64,000 nucleotides of DNA from Adiantum capillus-veneris (lineage: Eukaryota; Streptophyta; Polypodiopsida; Polypodiales; Pteridaceae): contig CM043948.1 in the NCBI GenBank assembly GCA_014529385.2, positions 77,424,291 to 77,488,290 of the forward strand. Reading direction: 5' to 3'. The notes beneath the pieces were generated by a model that made no database searches, was not told where the DNA came from, and saw nothing but the letters and a program-made list of their open reading frames with translations. Below, piece after piece: positions 23,094-36,600 of the stretch. Numbering within the stretch: position 1 is the stretch's first letter; the number at the start of each line of letters is the position of its first letter. The position numbers and the translations under genes are program-made.

Positions 23094-23411
23094 TGGACCC
23101 AGCACATCAACCTTTTTCAAGGAACCAAACTTATGCACCACAACGAATTCAATCAATCAAAGTAATCTTGGACCGCAAGATGTTTTATCAGTAGATCATT
23201 ACAACCATTTTTGGTAGAGAACGACTGCAAGAGATAAACACCTCTTCTCTACCCTTTATCCTCCCTATGATTAATCATGAAGTGTCTTTTGATGTAGTTA
23301 TTTTCATCCTTGTATAGTATGTTTTCTATCCACCGAGCACCCATGTATTGAATCTCTATAATTTTTTTTAATAATAAAAATCTAAGTCGAGTTAATTTTC
23401 TCACTCTCACA

Positions 23412-24820
23412 ATGGCAAGTGTAGCATTTCCAACATTTACTGGTAAGGTGGGTGAGGATGCTGCAGACTTTCTAGACAACTTGGAAATAGCATGTGTCAT
23501 CTCTGCGAGAGATGATGATGCTTCGCGCTTGCGCATCTTCCCACTTCTAATGAAGGTGGAAGCAAGATCATGGTACAATGCCTTGGCACAAGAAACCAAT
23601 GAACGGTGGGACTTATTAAGAGCAGCCTTTGTCAAGCGTTTTGGAGAGGGCACAACATCAGAGAAGCTATGGCAATTGTTGACAGAGTTGAAGCAGGGCA
23701 GTATGCTGGAATACGCATCATATGAGTCAAAGTTTGTAGATTTATTTGGGCGATGGGTTGCATCGCTAAGAGAGGATGAGGGGGCACCTGATTTCCTAAA
23801 GAAGGATCGGTTTGTGGCTATGTTATGGCCAACTCTTAAAGAGAAGGTGAAGGGAAGGTTTCCTGCTACGTATGAGCTAGCAGTTGAAGTGGCCCGCCTT
23901 AAAGACAAGAAGTTGCACCTACAAGCCAGGAATATCGATGAAGAGGAAGCCGTTAGGACCTGACCACCTCTAGCACCACCTACAACAGCCGCCCAGAGGA
24001 TTCAACCACAAGAACCAATTGAAGATCAGCAAGACCTGCTCAATCGAATCACCAATCAACTTGAGAATCTCTCAGTCCATTTGACACAACAAGGGCATGC
24101 ACACAATCGCAACCAAGAGCAAGGAAGAGGACAATGAAGGCAAAACCAATAATACCACTGCTACAATTGTGGGGAGGATGGTCATGGCATGTACTACTGT
24201 CCACACCGAAGGAGGCAGAATTTCAACAGAGGAGCCAGGCATAATCAGGTTTCACCACCGAGAGCAAGACCATCACCACCGAGGGCACCACAACAAGCAC
24301 CACCCATGCAAATCCTACGACCACCCATTCAACCACAACCACCACCACAACCTCTCATTCCACCCTTACCCCCACCACTAGTTGGCAATCAAAGAGTAAG
24401 CGTCATCAGTATTGAAGGTAAAGGAAAGGAGAAAGTGGAGGAGGATAAGACCAAGGTTAAAGGAGTAGATGCCATAGGGGTAAAACGCGCTAGGCATGGT
24501 GAATCTTCCCAAAAGGAAGAAAAGATGAAGACTAAAGGGGAATCTAGCAAAAATCCGTCCAAGTCACGACATAAAATTGACATTGTAGATTTCTCTTTGG
24601 GTGAATGTTCTAAACCATATGATTTGGTTCAAGATGTTTCTGTGCAGGTCCCAAAAATCACCTGGCCCCAATTACTCCACCTAGCACCTAGGGTGAGGAG
24701 ACAATGGACAAAGATGGTTAGCACGAGACGACCAAAGCCAAAGATAGCTGGGGCTATCTTTGGGAGGAATTTAGATGACATACTACCAGTGATGGATGCT
24801 TACATCAAAGGGCAACACAT
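23412..24820 (+). pseudogene. A Gag
   Basis: The frame starts MASVAFPTFTGKVGEDAADFL and continues through the Retrotrans_gag core (ARSWYNALAQETNERW, FLKKDRFVAMLWPTL). In-frame stops are TGA 23961, TGA 24135 and TAA 24150. The same frame then encodes a CCHC knuckle (YHCYNCGEDGHGMYYC, about 24150-24200), a Pro-rich linker and a basic region (KGVDAIGVKRARHGESSQKE). It ends where the frame shifts near 24820, just before the protease active site. Confidence 0.85.
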
Positions 24821-27677
24821 CTCAATATCTACATCGATGGTGGCGCACAAATATGCGTCATGAGTGAAAAAATGATGCACCATTTGGGTTTAGAGGTGAG
24901 TCGGCCGGCACCATGCCGAGCCAAAATGGAAAATAATTTAAAAGTTCAATGTGTTGGTGTCATAAATTCAGTTAGGATAAAGGCATTCAACACCGAGGTA
25001 GATGTGGACGTCTTTGTCATGCCACACAAAGGTGAGGGCTACCCTATCATTCTAGGGAGGCCTTGTCTTATGGCTATGAGAGCTAAGCAGGACTGGGACA
25101 CCGGCATAATCCAGATGAAGGATGCAAAAGGGAGGCCAATACTTTACGACATGAAGAAAGGTCGGCAATGCGACATGGATCTAGAAACCTCTATGGATAA
25201 GTTTTCTAGTGGTGACTCTTCAACCACTTCAGAGAACGAGTCAAGAGTGAGTGAAGAAAGTGATAGTAGCATTGAGGTGATGGGGATCATTCTCAAGGAC
25301 CCTAAGAAGATGGAGCAACCTGATGCCTCATCATCAAACCAAGGGGAGACACCAGGTATACAACCTCTGGTAGAAGCAAGTAAGCTACATCAAATGCTCT
25401 CTAGTGAGTTGTGTGGGAAGGAGCGTGAAGATTATATTTTGATGCTAAGTAATTTTACCACATTGTTTATTGATGAATATGATAAAATCATTGGCATCAC
25501 AGTAATTCAACATCACATTAAGCTCAAGGAGGGAAGTAAACCTGTAGCGCAGAAGCTCAGGTGGCTAGGAGTAATTCAACAAGACGCCCTACTCAAAGAG
25601 GTGAGGAAATTGCTAGAAGCCGGTTTTATCTATCCTGTTGAAGACTCAGAGTGGGTTTCTCTAGTGGTAGTCACACCAAAGAAGAATGGTAAGTGGAGGG
25701 TTTGTGTTGATTACAAGCCTCTTAATGCAGCCACAAAGAGGGACCATTTTCCTCTTCCTTTTCAAGATGAAATACTAAATGAGGTAGAAGGACATGAGCA
25801 CTACACGGTATGTGATGGCTACTCAGGCTACTTCCAAATTAGCATCGCTGAAGAAGATCAAAAGAAGACAACCTTCATCACACCATGGGGATGTTTTGCT
25901 TACAGAGTTATGCCTTTTGGTCTCACTGATGCTCCAGCCACTTTTCAGCGATATGTGACATTTGTTTTTCAGCCATTCTTTGGAAAATCAATCCGTGTTT
26001 TTATTGATGACTTTTGTACCTATAGCTCTCGCTCTCTTCATTTGGAGAAAGTTTATGAAGGTCTAGCTAGGCTACAAGCTTTGGGGAGCCAACTCAATGT
26101 GGAGAAATGCCACATTGGTGAAAGCAAGGTTACTCTTCTTGGCCATGTGATCTCGGCCAATGGCATTGAAGTTGACCCAAGCAAGGTTCAAGCCTTGCTG
26201 TCTTTGACCTCTCCCACCACAACAAAGCAGTTGGTCTCTTTTCTTCAAAAGGTGAGGTATTTGAGTAGGTTCATTCACTTTCTCTCCCAAGTGGTTCTTC
26301 CTTTACAACAAGTAACCCATCAAGAGATTTTCACTTGGAGTGAAGAAAATGAACAACAATTCAATGAGGTAAAACAAATTCTAGCTTCACTTCCCACCAT
26401 AGCACCTCCAAAGTGGGACGAGCCATTTTATGTAAACCCTAGTGTGGGCAATGACACACTTGGGGCTGTATTGATGCAAAAGGATCCTCAAACTTCTTTC
26501 ATGTGTCCTATCTACTTCTCTAGTCGAATGATGACTCCATCAGAAAAGGGATACACGGCAGTGGAGCACATGGTGCTTGCATTAATGTTTGCTACCACCA
26601 AATTTCGCTCTTATTTATTGTCTAGACCATTCATAATCTTAACAATGGAAGAAGTATTTCCTTATGTAATGCAGCACATGGATGTTTCTTCTAGGATTTC
26701 CAAATGGCTCACAAGGCTGCAAGAGTTTGACTACACAATGCAACTGGAGAACTCCACAAGGGCCAGTCTAGGAGGTATTCTCACTCATCGCCACTATGAA
26801 AATAAGCTAAAGATAAAGCCAAATGATCAAGATATTACACCCGTACTGGAAGTCCCTAAGGTAGAGGGGGCTCACTCTCTTTTCTTTGATGGAGCCTACA
26901 AGAGGAAAGTGGACAAAGCTGCAGCAGGCATTGTCATCTTCAACGAGCAAGGGGATAAAGTTCTCTCCATTGGGAATCTCTTGGATTCTCACTCTAACAA
27001 TGAGGTAGAATATGCAGCCTTAACTCTTGGGTTAGAGTGGTGTGTGACACAGGGCATTCAACGGTTAAATGTATTTGGTGATGCCATGCTTTTAATAAAA
27101 CAAATACAAGAAACTTGGGCTTGTAAAAATCATAGCTTGCTAGACCATTTGCGCAAAGTCAAGGAACTTTTAGGGAAATTTCAAGTTGTACAATTACATC
27201 ATGTCCCTCGAGCAGAAAATCAAGAAGGAGATGCTCTAGCTAGAGAGAAGTTGCAAGATGTTTCAATGGTGGGTGCTATCAAGTTGAAGCTGCCTCTCTT
27301 CCAAGGTAGCAATGCTATGCCTGACATCATGAGTTTCTTGGACACAGGAGAGTGTCCTAAGGATCTTACTAAGGGCCAAAAGTAGTGGCTTGTGCGCAAG
27401 GCAACAAAATACCGCCTTATCAATGACGACCTCTACTGCAAGGGTAAGGATCAAATTCGTAGGCGGGTACCTCTCTCTAGAGAGATCACTGAAATCATTT
27501 CAAGTTGCCATGATGGTGTTTGTGGAGGACACTTTGCACTTGACATCACTAGTAGAAAGATTCTACAAGCCGGGTTTGTATGGCCTAGTCTACATAGGGA
27601 TGTGCATCATTGGTGTAAAACATGCAAGGAATGTCAAAAGACAGGGGATAGGAGGCTCACATATGAGCCATAGACTC
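24820..27677 (+). pseudogene. A Pol, N-terminal part: protease, RT, two RNase H domains, integrase finger
   Basis: After the frame change the protease active site reads NIYIDGGAQICVMSE (DGG for DSG), with YPIILGRPCL downstream. The RT is well preserved: GKWRVCVDYKPLNAATKRD, VCDGYSGYFQISIAEED, MPFGLTDAPATFQRY and the catalytic VFIDDFCTYSS. RNase H (PIYFSSRMMTPSEKGY) and a second RNase H (SLFFDGAYKRKVDKAAAGI, DSHSNNEVEYAALTLGLEW, RAENQEGDALAR) follow. TAG at 27383 and TAG at 27671 interrupt the end, which holds the integrase H2C2 finger (HHWCKTCKECQKTGDRRL). The gene continues at 60836. Confidence 0.9.
27673..27677. repeat. target-site duplication of element C, left copy
   Basis: GACTC immediately before the C 5' LTR, repeated at 60831-60835. 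Confidence 0.92.
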
Positions 27678-27961
27678 TGTTGAGCTAGCAGAGGATCACA
27701 CCCACATTTTTGCTCACACTCATCATTTTGTAACCATTGATTGTAATAAATGTCTTTCCGACATGAATTTTGATTTGAGCCATTCATTAAGTAACGGGAC
27801 TCAATTGAGTTTCCAGTTTGTAATCCCGAAGTAATTTCACTTGTTGATGTAATTAGTTAGAGATGTTCTCACCTCCAAGGCTGAGGTATATAAGCCAAAG
27901 TTTTTGTAACCTAAGAGGAGATTATTAATCAAAGTGACTTTTTGAGTGCCGTGACTGTGTC

Positions 27962-28033
<72 letters not shown>

Positions 28034-28657
28034 TTATCTACTTGCTACACGAGCTACGGAGCCGCCATTGGAGAAGCAACACCGCCAATGTGTTAGCAAC
28101 GACGAGAGCTACGCATAGATACCAAGAGTGCGCGCTATCGGCTTCTATGTGTGGTAAGTTCCTACGAGCTTTGGTGTGAGTTTTCTTCCAACTCGTGTGT
28201 CGGAATTGAGCGTGCAGCATATCTATAGAACCACAACGAGTAGAGCTACACATTAGTACCATCGGGGTCAAGTTTCGGTCACCTATATATTTCAGCCTGT
28301 CTTCATACGTGTTTACCGCACGGAGTGGTTATAGGTTGAGTTTGCAGTTCAAGTCTTTAGGGTGTTGTTCTTACCTAGTGTATAGACTTCCCCTTGAGTT
28401 TGAGATCGATTCAATGATTCTAGATCCTGTTTCGTATAGCATTCGTTTGTAGTACGGATTTCAATCACTTGAGTATTTTAGAACTTAGATTTGATTTCCT
28501 TAGTAGTGATAGACATTAGAAGGTCGAGTAGGTGATTTGACACCCACCTAGCTGTTTCCATGCGCCTGCGGGTCAAGCTCCGTCCTCGTCTGACAAATTC
28601 TGTTGTTGGTTGAGTTCTCGCTATTTAGCTTCCGCTAGCGGCGTAACCGCCTTAACA
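27678..28657 (+). repeat. C 5' LTR
   Basis: 980 bp, from TGTTGAGCTAGCAGAGG to CCGCCTTAACA. It contains a TATA box (27887-27894) and a (GA)n tract (27965-28031). It matches the two halves of the 3' LTR. Confidence 0.95.
27887..27894 (+). promoter_or_regulatory. TATA box of the C LTR
   Basis: TATATAAG, conserved at 58121-58128 in the 3' LTR, with the (GA)n tract about 75 bp downstream. Confidence 0.6.
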
Positions 28658-28659
28658 TT

Positions 28660-28677
28660 TGGCGCCGTTGCCGGGGA
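28660..28677 (+). promoter_or_regulatory. primer-binding site of C, tRNA-Asp type
   Basis: TGGCGCCGTTGCCGGGGA starts two bases after the LTR. It is the exact complement of the 3' end of plant tRNA-Asp as I know it. Confidence 0.9.
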
Positions 28678-30180
28678 CGAGAACCCTAAGTAGGTGACCT
28701 TAGACTAATCGTACGAGGTGAGTCGTATAAACTACTTTGTATACTTTAGTTAGAAAAGATCTAGGAGTGGTGGACTCTGAAGATCTCGAGAGATACTAGG
28801 AGGTGGGGTATTCCTGGGTCTTCCGTGTTGACAGTATTTTTAGTTTAGCTTAGATTTGTTTGTTGTTTTGTTGGTGTTGAGTAGTTGTTGATAGAAGAAG
28901 AATTTGCTAGTCCGTGAGTGGCAGTGGATCTCTTTAAAATCACAATTACCAAACCCATTTTATGATTAGGAATAGCTTAGGTAGGACTTCATTTGATCCT
29001 GATCTAGAGCTAGTAATCATTGGAGTATTTGCTTGATATGGTTGATTGCATGTTAGATCACTAAACCGTCGAGTTAGTAGTGAAACTTGCAATAAACAAA
29101 AGTCAAAGAAATTTTCTGTGTATCTGGGAGTTGCTGAGCACTTAAGAAAGCTTTAGGAAGGATTCTGTGCCAAAAAACTGGAAATCTGCAACTTTAGACA
29201 TCATACGCGTATGATGTCTAAATGACCAAACAGAGACCAAAACAGAAATTTTGACTTTACCAGAGTGTTCAAAAGGGGGGTTATACCCTAATTTCAACTT
29301 AAAACAAGAGCATTAATACTCAAAGAAACCCAAAAAGACAAGCTGGAGTCCAAGAAACGCAAAGAATAGGAAATTTTGGATTCAGATCTTGTTTTTACAT
29401 TCAAACCTGACAAAAACACTTGAAACTCAATTATAAACATTGGAGAAGGCTTAAAACCAAGAATAGTCAAAATCTGGGACAAAAGACATCATACGCGTAT
29501 AATGTCTTTTAGCACATCCACTGCTTATTTTTGATATCTGACCTGACAAGATTGTTACAAACATTGTAGAAAGCATAAATATCAAGTCTTGACCCAAATT
29601 GATGAAAAAGACATCATACGCGTATGATTTCTTTGACCTAATTTTGGACATATTTTGATACTTTGCCAACACAGATCCATTCTAATAGCTGTCTAGAGGT
29701 TATATTTCAAGTTTCATCCCATTTGGATCACAATTGACCCAAAACAAGTCAAAAGCGGAAAATTGCCAAGAAAAACCTAAATTAGCCATAACTTGCTCAA
29801 ACAGAGTTCAAATTGAATTTTGTGAGTGGACAGAGCATAAGGGGGCTAGTGAGAGTGAGCATAACCAAAATAGTCCAAATATGTGAAAAAAGACATCATA
29901 CACGTATAATGTCTTTTTCAGCATAACTGCAACAAAATTCTCACTTGATGAAACAGAAGTTGTCCAACTGACAAGATTAAACAATTGACCAAGTATCAAT
30001 CAGTTTGGATCAATTCTGACCACAAAAACTTGGGAAAACAAATTGCCGAGATGGAAAAGTTAAAGTCCTTTAGGGGAATTGATGAATTTGAGATCGGGTA
30101 GGAATCTCTAGAATAACCAACCAAAACAAGGGGAACAAGCAAGTTTCATATCAACCGAGGGAAGTGTAAACCAAAGTTGG
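28678..30180 (+). other. C leader with the first palindrome cluster
   Basis: This is non-coding leader. Four copies of a 24-bp palindrome lie at 29196-29219, 29484-29507, 29609-29632 and 29891-29914. The rest is low-complexity prose-like sequence rich in CCAAA and TTTGG with no ORF of note. Confidence 0.75.
29196..29914. repeat. palindrome cluster 1 (four copies)
   Basis: Each copy is the half-site AGACATCATACG followed by its own reverse complement, giving a central ACGCGT. Copy 1 is perfect and extends by one base pair on each side. Copies 2 to 4 carry one or two changes. Start-to-start spacings are 288, 125 and 282 bp. Confidence 0.92.
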
Positions 30181-33100
30181 GTGCAACCATTAGAGCCGAT
30201 CTTTGAAGGAAGTGTTTCTGATACTTCTTCGGAGAGATCTTACGAGATTTTCACCGAACACTTGGAACACTTGAACCTAAACAACAGAGAAAATATGGCA
30301 GCAGGACCATCAAACCCTTCCGCCACAATGAAGCTATTGTTCATAAAATACCAGTACGACAATGAGCAAGGTGCCAAGATCTACAAAGATGGAATGGACC
30401 GCTATTGTGTAAAGATAGAAGATAGACCTAGTGAGTTCAAGGACTTAGTGCCTGTGAGCTATAGCGGAGATAGATATCTAGATGACGAGGGTACCATGTA
30501 TTTTCTAGTCCTAAACCCTAACATTGTGGACAAGTGGGGATTGATGGGCACCAAAGCCAAAGTAGATGAAGAACTTGAGGAGAAAGCACCAATAATGAAC
30601 TTCCCTGATGCGAGGTTAAGAAGAGAGAATGAAACTACAAGGATCAGCACTGATAACATCTATGTGGGGCTATACAAATATAATAATGGGGAGCAAGATC
30701 TCTATTATAGATGTGAAGAACCCTACACTGGAGAGTTGACAGACCAAAAAAGACTTTATGTCTTTACCTACACAGAGGGATCGGAAGTGAAAATTGCTGC
30801 TTACGACAAGTATGGGAGGCAATACTCAACAATGGGCAAGAAAGAATTAGAAGGATATACATACTTTGGGGGACCACTACATGAGTATTATGTTACTTCT
30901 AGCTCACAAAGACCGGCACCAACAAATGGAGTGCAAAACCCAATGACAACAGGAGGACAAAGAATTCAGGCTGCTGACTCTTTCAGTCAACCTCAGTACT
31001 CGAAGCCCGGACCAATGGGATCATTACATTCCAGAGAGTCAATGGATACGAATCGAGGTAGTGCAGTTCCAATCCCCACATATACCACTCCAGGTCTAAG
31101 GTTCAAAGCGGAACCATCACATTTACCTCCTAGTAGTAGACTCAGGGCAGGGGAACCGACAAGGGTAACCCATGAAGTCCATGATGCTAGAGAAAGCTTT
31201 AGCCGGGACACAGGAACAATGAGATTGGTAGCAGACCATAGACGTATGAGACCATCTCAAGTAGCCAAGTGTATGCCAAAGAAGTATGGTGGTTCAGGAG
31301 ATCCGTATGCACATATGTCACTCTTTAAGCAAGTCTTAAGAGCTGACCAGATAACAGATTTCCATACACAATACGAGGGATTTGGTCTTACTCTAGAAGG
31401 CATTGACATGGTTTCAACCACTGAACAGAGGGGGATTCCATGACATTGACCATTTGCTAAGAGAGTTTGCTGAGGAATTCTCAAAACGAGGGATTAAGAA
31501 CAATACGGTCTCACAAATATATGCTTTTAAACAGAGAGAACACAAAAAAGTGAAGGAAGCTTCACTTCGCTTCAAACAATACATTGAGATATGTCCAGTA
31601 CGTGAAAGACCACAAGATGACAGACTATTTGTTCTCTTTATTGAGGGATTGAGAAACGACACTCTCAAGAAGGACTTGCACTTGAAAGCTTGTACAAGTT
31701 TCGAGCAAGTAACGAGAGAAGCATTGTACTTAGTGGATAACTGTACGGTTTATGGAGAGGTGTTAGCGGATACAAATTTTGCATCCAGTAGCTCTTCCTC
31801 CGTAGCGAGTGAGACTACCACTAAAAAGAATGTTCAAACAACAACCATGCCAAATGTAGAGCAAATGATAGAAGATGCTCTAAAAAGGATGGCACCATAC
31901 CAAAAACCATTGCCAAAACCACTGAAATGGTGTGCTACTGAACAAAAATGGACAAACCATCCAACAGAGGAGTGCTATTACAACAAAGGGTATGTAAGGG
32001 AGCGTCAGTATGCACCTCCTGCTCAATTAGCACCATCTCAGGTACATCCAGTACCTCAATACCCAACGGGAAATGTACCAGGACCTATGGGGATAGAAAG
32101 ACCGCAACCGGTATTGAGACAAAAACCACCTTTACCAGGAGCAAGACCAGTGGGCATTAGATATGCACCAACCTTAGAGAATCAGGAAGAACAAGCCTTA
32201 GTGCCTGTTCAAGCCTATTATGAAGAATCTGGTGCACACATGTCTCCAACTGTTTATTACCCACCAGAAGAACCCAAACAACCAGAACCATGGGGCATGA
32301 TTGGGAATGTTGGAACACCAACAGTTACAAGTGCTTCTGATGAAGAGAGATACAATTTGGACGCAAGAACATTAATGTTCATAGATCATGAAGGGTTAAC
32401 AGGACAAAGACCATCCTATCCACAAAGGACGAATCAAGTGGGACCAAGACCAGCACTAGGACCCTGTTACAAGTGTGGAGGTGACCATCTGATGAATGTT
32501 TGTCCACATACGGAAATCATTAGAATTAACGCTTATTGCACTGAGTGTGGGGTTACTCACTTCATTGAGGATTGTTCAAAGAATCCAAACAAAGTGCAAA
32601 AGACGACATTGAATATGCTAGAAACTATTCCTACCAGGAGTTGGTCCAAAAAAGAAACTCTGATACCAACGCAAGTTGTTACTAGAGCTCAAGCTAAGAA
32701 AACCACTAGAGAACCTCAGAATGGAAAGTTAGCGACTGAAGTGGTTAGTCAAGGACCGCGGAGTCAGAGAAACACATGGAAAGCTAGAAAAGCACGCATG
32801 AAGTTGAGAAAAGAACGTGAAGACGCTATTCTAGCTGAGGAACTAAAGCGAACTAAAGATAGATTAGAAAAACTTGAGAGTCAAAACGGGAAACGAGAGA
32901 TGAGCCCGGAAAGAACGGAACAAAAGAGTATCAAAGAAACAACGAGCTTAAGCTCAGGGGGATCAGTGCTAGTCGACAAAGTACACGAACCATTGGACGC
33001 ACTGATGAGAGCTTACGAAGCTAGGTTAAAGAACAACCAAACACAAGAACAGAGGTGGATGACATACCGAAACACGGAATTGGAAAAGCAAAGACTTGAA

Positions 33101-33289
33101 ATGTGCCAGAGAATGATCAAGACTGCACAAGCCTTATTAGAACCACCAAGAGAAACAATGAATTGTGGAATGGAAAACCCAATTCAGCAAGAGACTATCA
33201 TTTCACGGGTAGCTGAAAAGACTCCCAGTGCACAAAAGCCTGAAGATACACACAAGGATGAATGCATAGTATTGAACACAACCGATTAG
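30181..33289 (+). pseudogene. C Gag with one frameshift
   Basis: Frame 1 (30181-31443) begins MQPLEPIFEGSVSD and reaches KKYGGSGDPYAHMSLFKQVL, the usual entry of a plant gag core. At about 31395-31415 a single-base indel moves the core to a second frame (TWFQPLNRGGFHDIDHLLRE, EFSKRGIKNNTVSQIYAF, FIEGLRNDTLKKDL), which is open to 33289. Two zinc knuckles lie at about 32464-32575: CYKCGGDHLMNVC and CTECGVTHFIEDC, both C-x2-C-x3-H-x4-C, one residue shorter than the standard. A basic, probably coiled region (KLRKEREDAILAEELKRTKD) follows. The N-terminal ~350 residues before the core are long for gag, and I cannot assign them. Confidence 0.82.
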
Positions 33290-33650
33290 GAGATAGAGAG
33301 TTTTCATCCAGTCATACTGAGGATTTACGGAAGAGATGAGGATTACAATGAATTTTGGAAACAAGTGAGAGAGGCAAACTTTGCAAACGAGCTAAGTTGC
33401 CAAGCTAATTAGACAAATTGGGAAAAGGACATCAGGAATCCTCCCATAGTGGAATTTGAGGCAGGATCTCAAGTGGAATTGGATCTGCAATCTTACTGGG
33501 GAGATGGGGGCTCTGTTAGAACAATTGGAGAGCAAACCTCATTCACTGAATACCTTACCTTCATACTTAGGAGAGTATGAAGCAAAATCCGAGATTAGAG
33601 CACTTCCCTCACGAAGAATCTCATCAGAAAAAGTCATGGACTAGCAAGGA
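33290..33650 (+). other. C gag-pol junction
   Basis: About 360 bp without a long ORF. A short open stretch (33456-33644) may be a decayed N-terminal part of the protease polyprotein. Confidence 0.5.
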
Positions 33651-36600
33651 TTGATAGAGATCTTGTCAACACCAGTGACATGCACTATCACTCTAGCTGA
33701 GCTGTTGAGGCTAAGACCACATATGTGGACCACTGTAGGAAAATGCTTGGAGAAATTTGGGATAAAAGACCCAACAACGAGACTGCAAGAGGGTATACAA
33801 GAGCTGAACAAACCACAAAAGAACGCTAAGCCTGTACCCTTAAACAAGGTCGGAGAGTATTGCGAAGGTGAAGAGGGGAATACAACCTTACCAGTTGAAT
33901 TCCAAGGAGTGAACACGATGGCAATACTAGACAGCGGAGCTGGGGTAGCCATTGCTACAAAAGAAATCAGGAAAAAATGGGGGAAACCAGCAATAAGGAA
34001 GACTAGGTTGAAACTCCAATTAGCAGATGGACACATGGAGAAACCTATGGGGTTATTAGAGAAAGTCGTAGTAACTTCTTGCGGCATTGAATACGAACAT
34101 ACTTTTGCTATTGTCGATTTTGGCAAGGAGAATAACTATGATATCATACTGGGAAGACCATTCATGAGACAATTGAAAATGGTCCAGGATTGGGGCTACG
34201 ATCACATATACCTGAGAAATATGGAAACAACTGCACGTGTGAACCTGAGAGACCATAGCTACAAAGATGTGAACCGAACACCGGTAGAGGAGTTTGTTTC
34301 AGCTACTTTGGCGGGATCCGAATTTCCAGCTTGGTTAGGTAAGCCCAAGGAGTTATGGATGTGTGGAGCCTCGAAATGTGGAAGTCTGAGGCGAGAAGAA
34401 TATGTTTTAGAAAGGGCTATCGAAGACGAAACTTATATAGAACCCTTTCCAGAGGACACGCTTGAACCATTAGAATGGACACACATTCTAGCAACCCTAG
34501 ATGTTTGTGCAATTCCGGATGGTCCCACAACGAAATTTTGCGACAAGGACGGGTACGACGTGGTTCCGTACTTCATGCTGAGAACTACACTCGAAAAAGA
34601 AACTGAAAAGAACAATACACTGGAAAAGGAAGATGAAGAAGAGGTGTTTCACGACATTCCCGATCATCTAGAGTGGGGAAATGAAGCAGACAACGAGTCA
34701 ACAGACAATTCAAGCGGAAACAAAGAAACTATAACGGATGTCCGATTTTATGATTTTCCGAACCAAACTAAACAACGTCAGAAATCTGTAGAGACAGAAG
34801 CTAGAGATTACGCTTTAATAGGAGATCAACTCTATAAGAGAGGTAAAGACAACCAGCTTAGGATTTGCGCATCAGAGTCTGAGTATGTGATAATCCTGGA
34901 GCAAGCTCATGGAGGAGTAGGGGGAGGCCATTTCTCAGGTGATAAGACAACAAAACTTGTCTTAGCCGCAGGAATATGGTGGCCAACATTACATATGGAC
35001 GCTAAGGAATACGTTAAACGGTGTGATGACTGTCAGCGGACCAAAGTACCACTTAAAAGAGATGATATGCCTCTTAGACCAATGATGGGGGCAAGAGCTT
35101 TTGCAAAATAGGGGATTGATTATGTCGGACCCATTTCACCTCCTGCATATAAGACTCATGCACAATACATCGTTGTGGCTACAGACTATCTAACAAAGTG
35201 GGTCGAAGCAAAGGCAACTCAAAAAGCAGATGCCAGGACCATGGCACAATTTCTATATGAATACGTCTTTGTACGATATGGATTGCCAATAGAAATTGTG
35301 AGTGATCGAGGCACACATTTTATAAATGAAGTGATAGAGATCCTTCTAGATGAATTCATGGTAATGCATAGGAAATCAGCCCCGTATCATCCACAAGCAA
35401 ACGGACAAGCTGAAGCAACAAACAAAACCATATGCACGGTCCTTACGAAGATTGTATCTGAGTCAAGAACTGACTGGGACCAGAAGTTGCATTCAACATT
35501 ATGGGCATATAGGGTAGCATATAAACCATCAATAGGAACGACCCCATATAACATGGTTTTTGGGCTAAATGCTATCTTACCAATAGAATTCTTGATTTCA
35601 ACCTTAAGGGTGGCTAAGGATCTAGAGTGGATAGGGCACAAGCTTTCTGATAGAATAGATGACCTGGAAAAGCTAGACGAGCTTCGCCTAAAAGCAGTAG
35701 CTTCTATCTATGCTCAAAAAAGGCAACAAAAGGAATTTCTTGATAAGCATGTGGGGACTAAAGAGTTTAAGGTTGGGGACTATGTCCTAGTTTACACTCT
35801 GAAACAACATGCTAAGAAGCTTAAAAAGCGAGGGATGGGACCTCTGGTGATTAAAGATCTATCGCCAAGTGGAGCCGTCAAGCTTGCTACATTAGACGGA
35901 GAAGAAATGCCCAATTGGATTAGTGGATGCATAGTGAAAAAGTATCTTTTTCCGCTAACCCAAGACATGCTTCTCAAAATACATCAAGAAAAGCTGCGTG
36001 TCCAGAAAAAGAAAAAGATTGTGGAGGAAGCGCAAGCCGAGGCGAAGGAAAGAATGGAGAAAAGAAGACTACTGCGTCAGAAACAGCGCAATGAAGGAGC
36101 AATACGAATAAACGCAGTCAGTATAATAGAAATGGATAATGACAAAGAAGAACCCATCATTGAATGCAAAGTAGGAACCAACCAAATCAAAGCCAGAGCA
36201 CTATTGGATTCAGGAGCTCAAACTAACCTACTTTCACTCAGTTTGTATAGACAATTGACAAATGACACTAAATTACAAACTGCCAAGCAAGAGTTAAAGA
36301 GTTACTCTGAGAATTCAATCAAAACTGTCGGATGCACAGTTTTACATATACAGATTAACCAGTATGTGTATCCTCATATGTTTTACATGGTTGAAGACCA
36401 AGCTACACAACATCCATTATTGCTAGGACAACCATGGCAGAAGCAATACAATGCAATGATTGACTGGAGTTCTAAATCAGTGCTTATCAAATACGAAGGT
36501 GAAAGTCAATCAGTTAAGTTCACCAAAGGAGCAGAGCCAACTCCAAAGGAAGAATCCAAGAACAAAGGTAAACAACAACCAGAGAAAAAGAAGAAGCAAT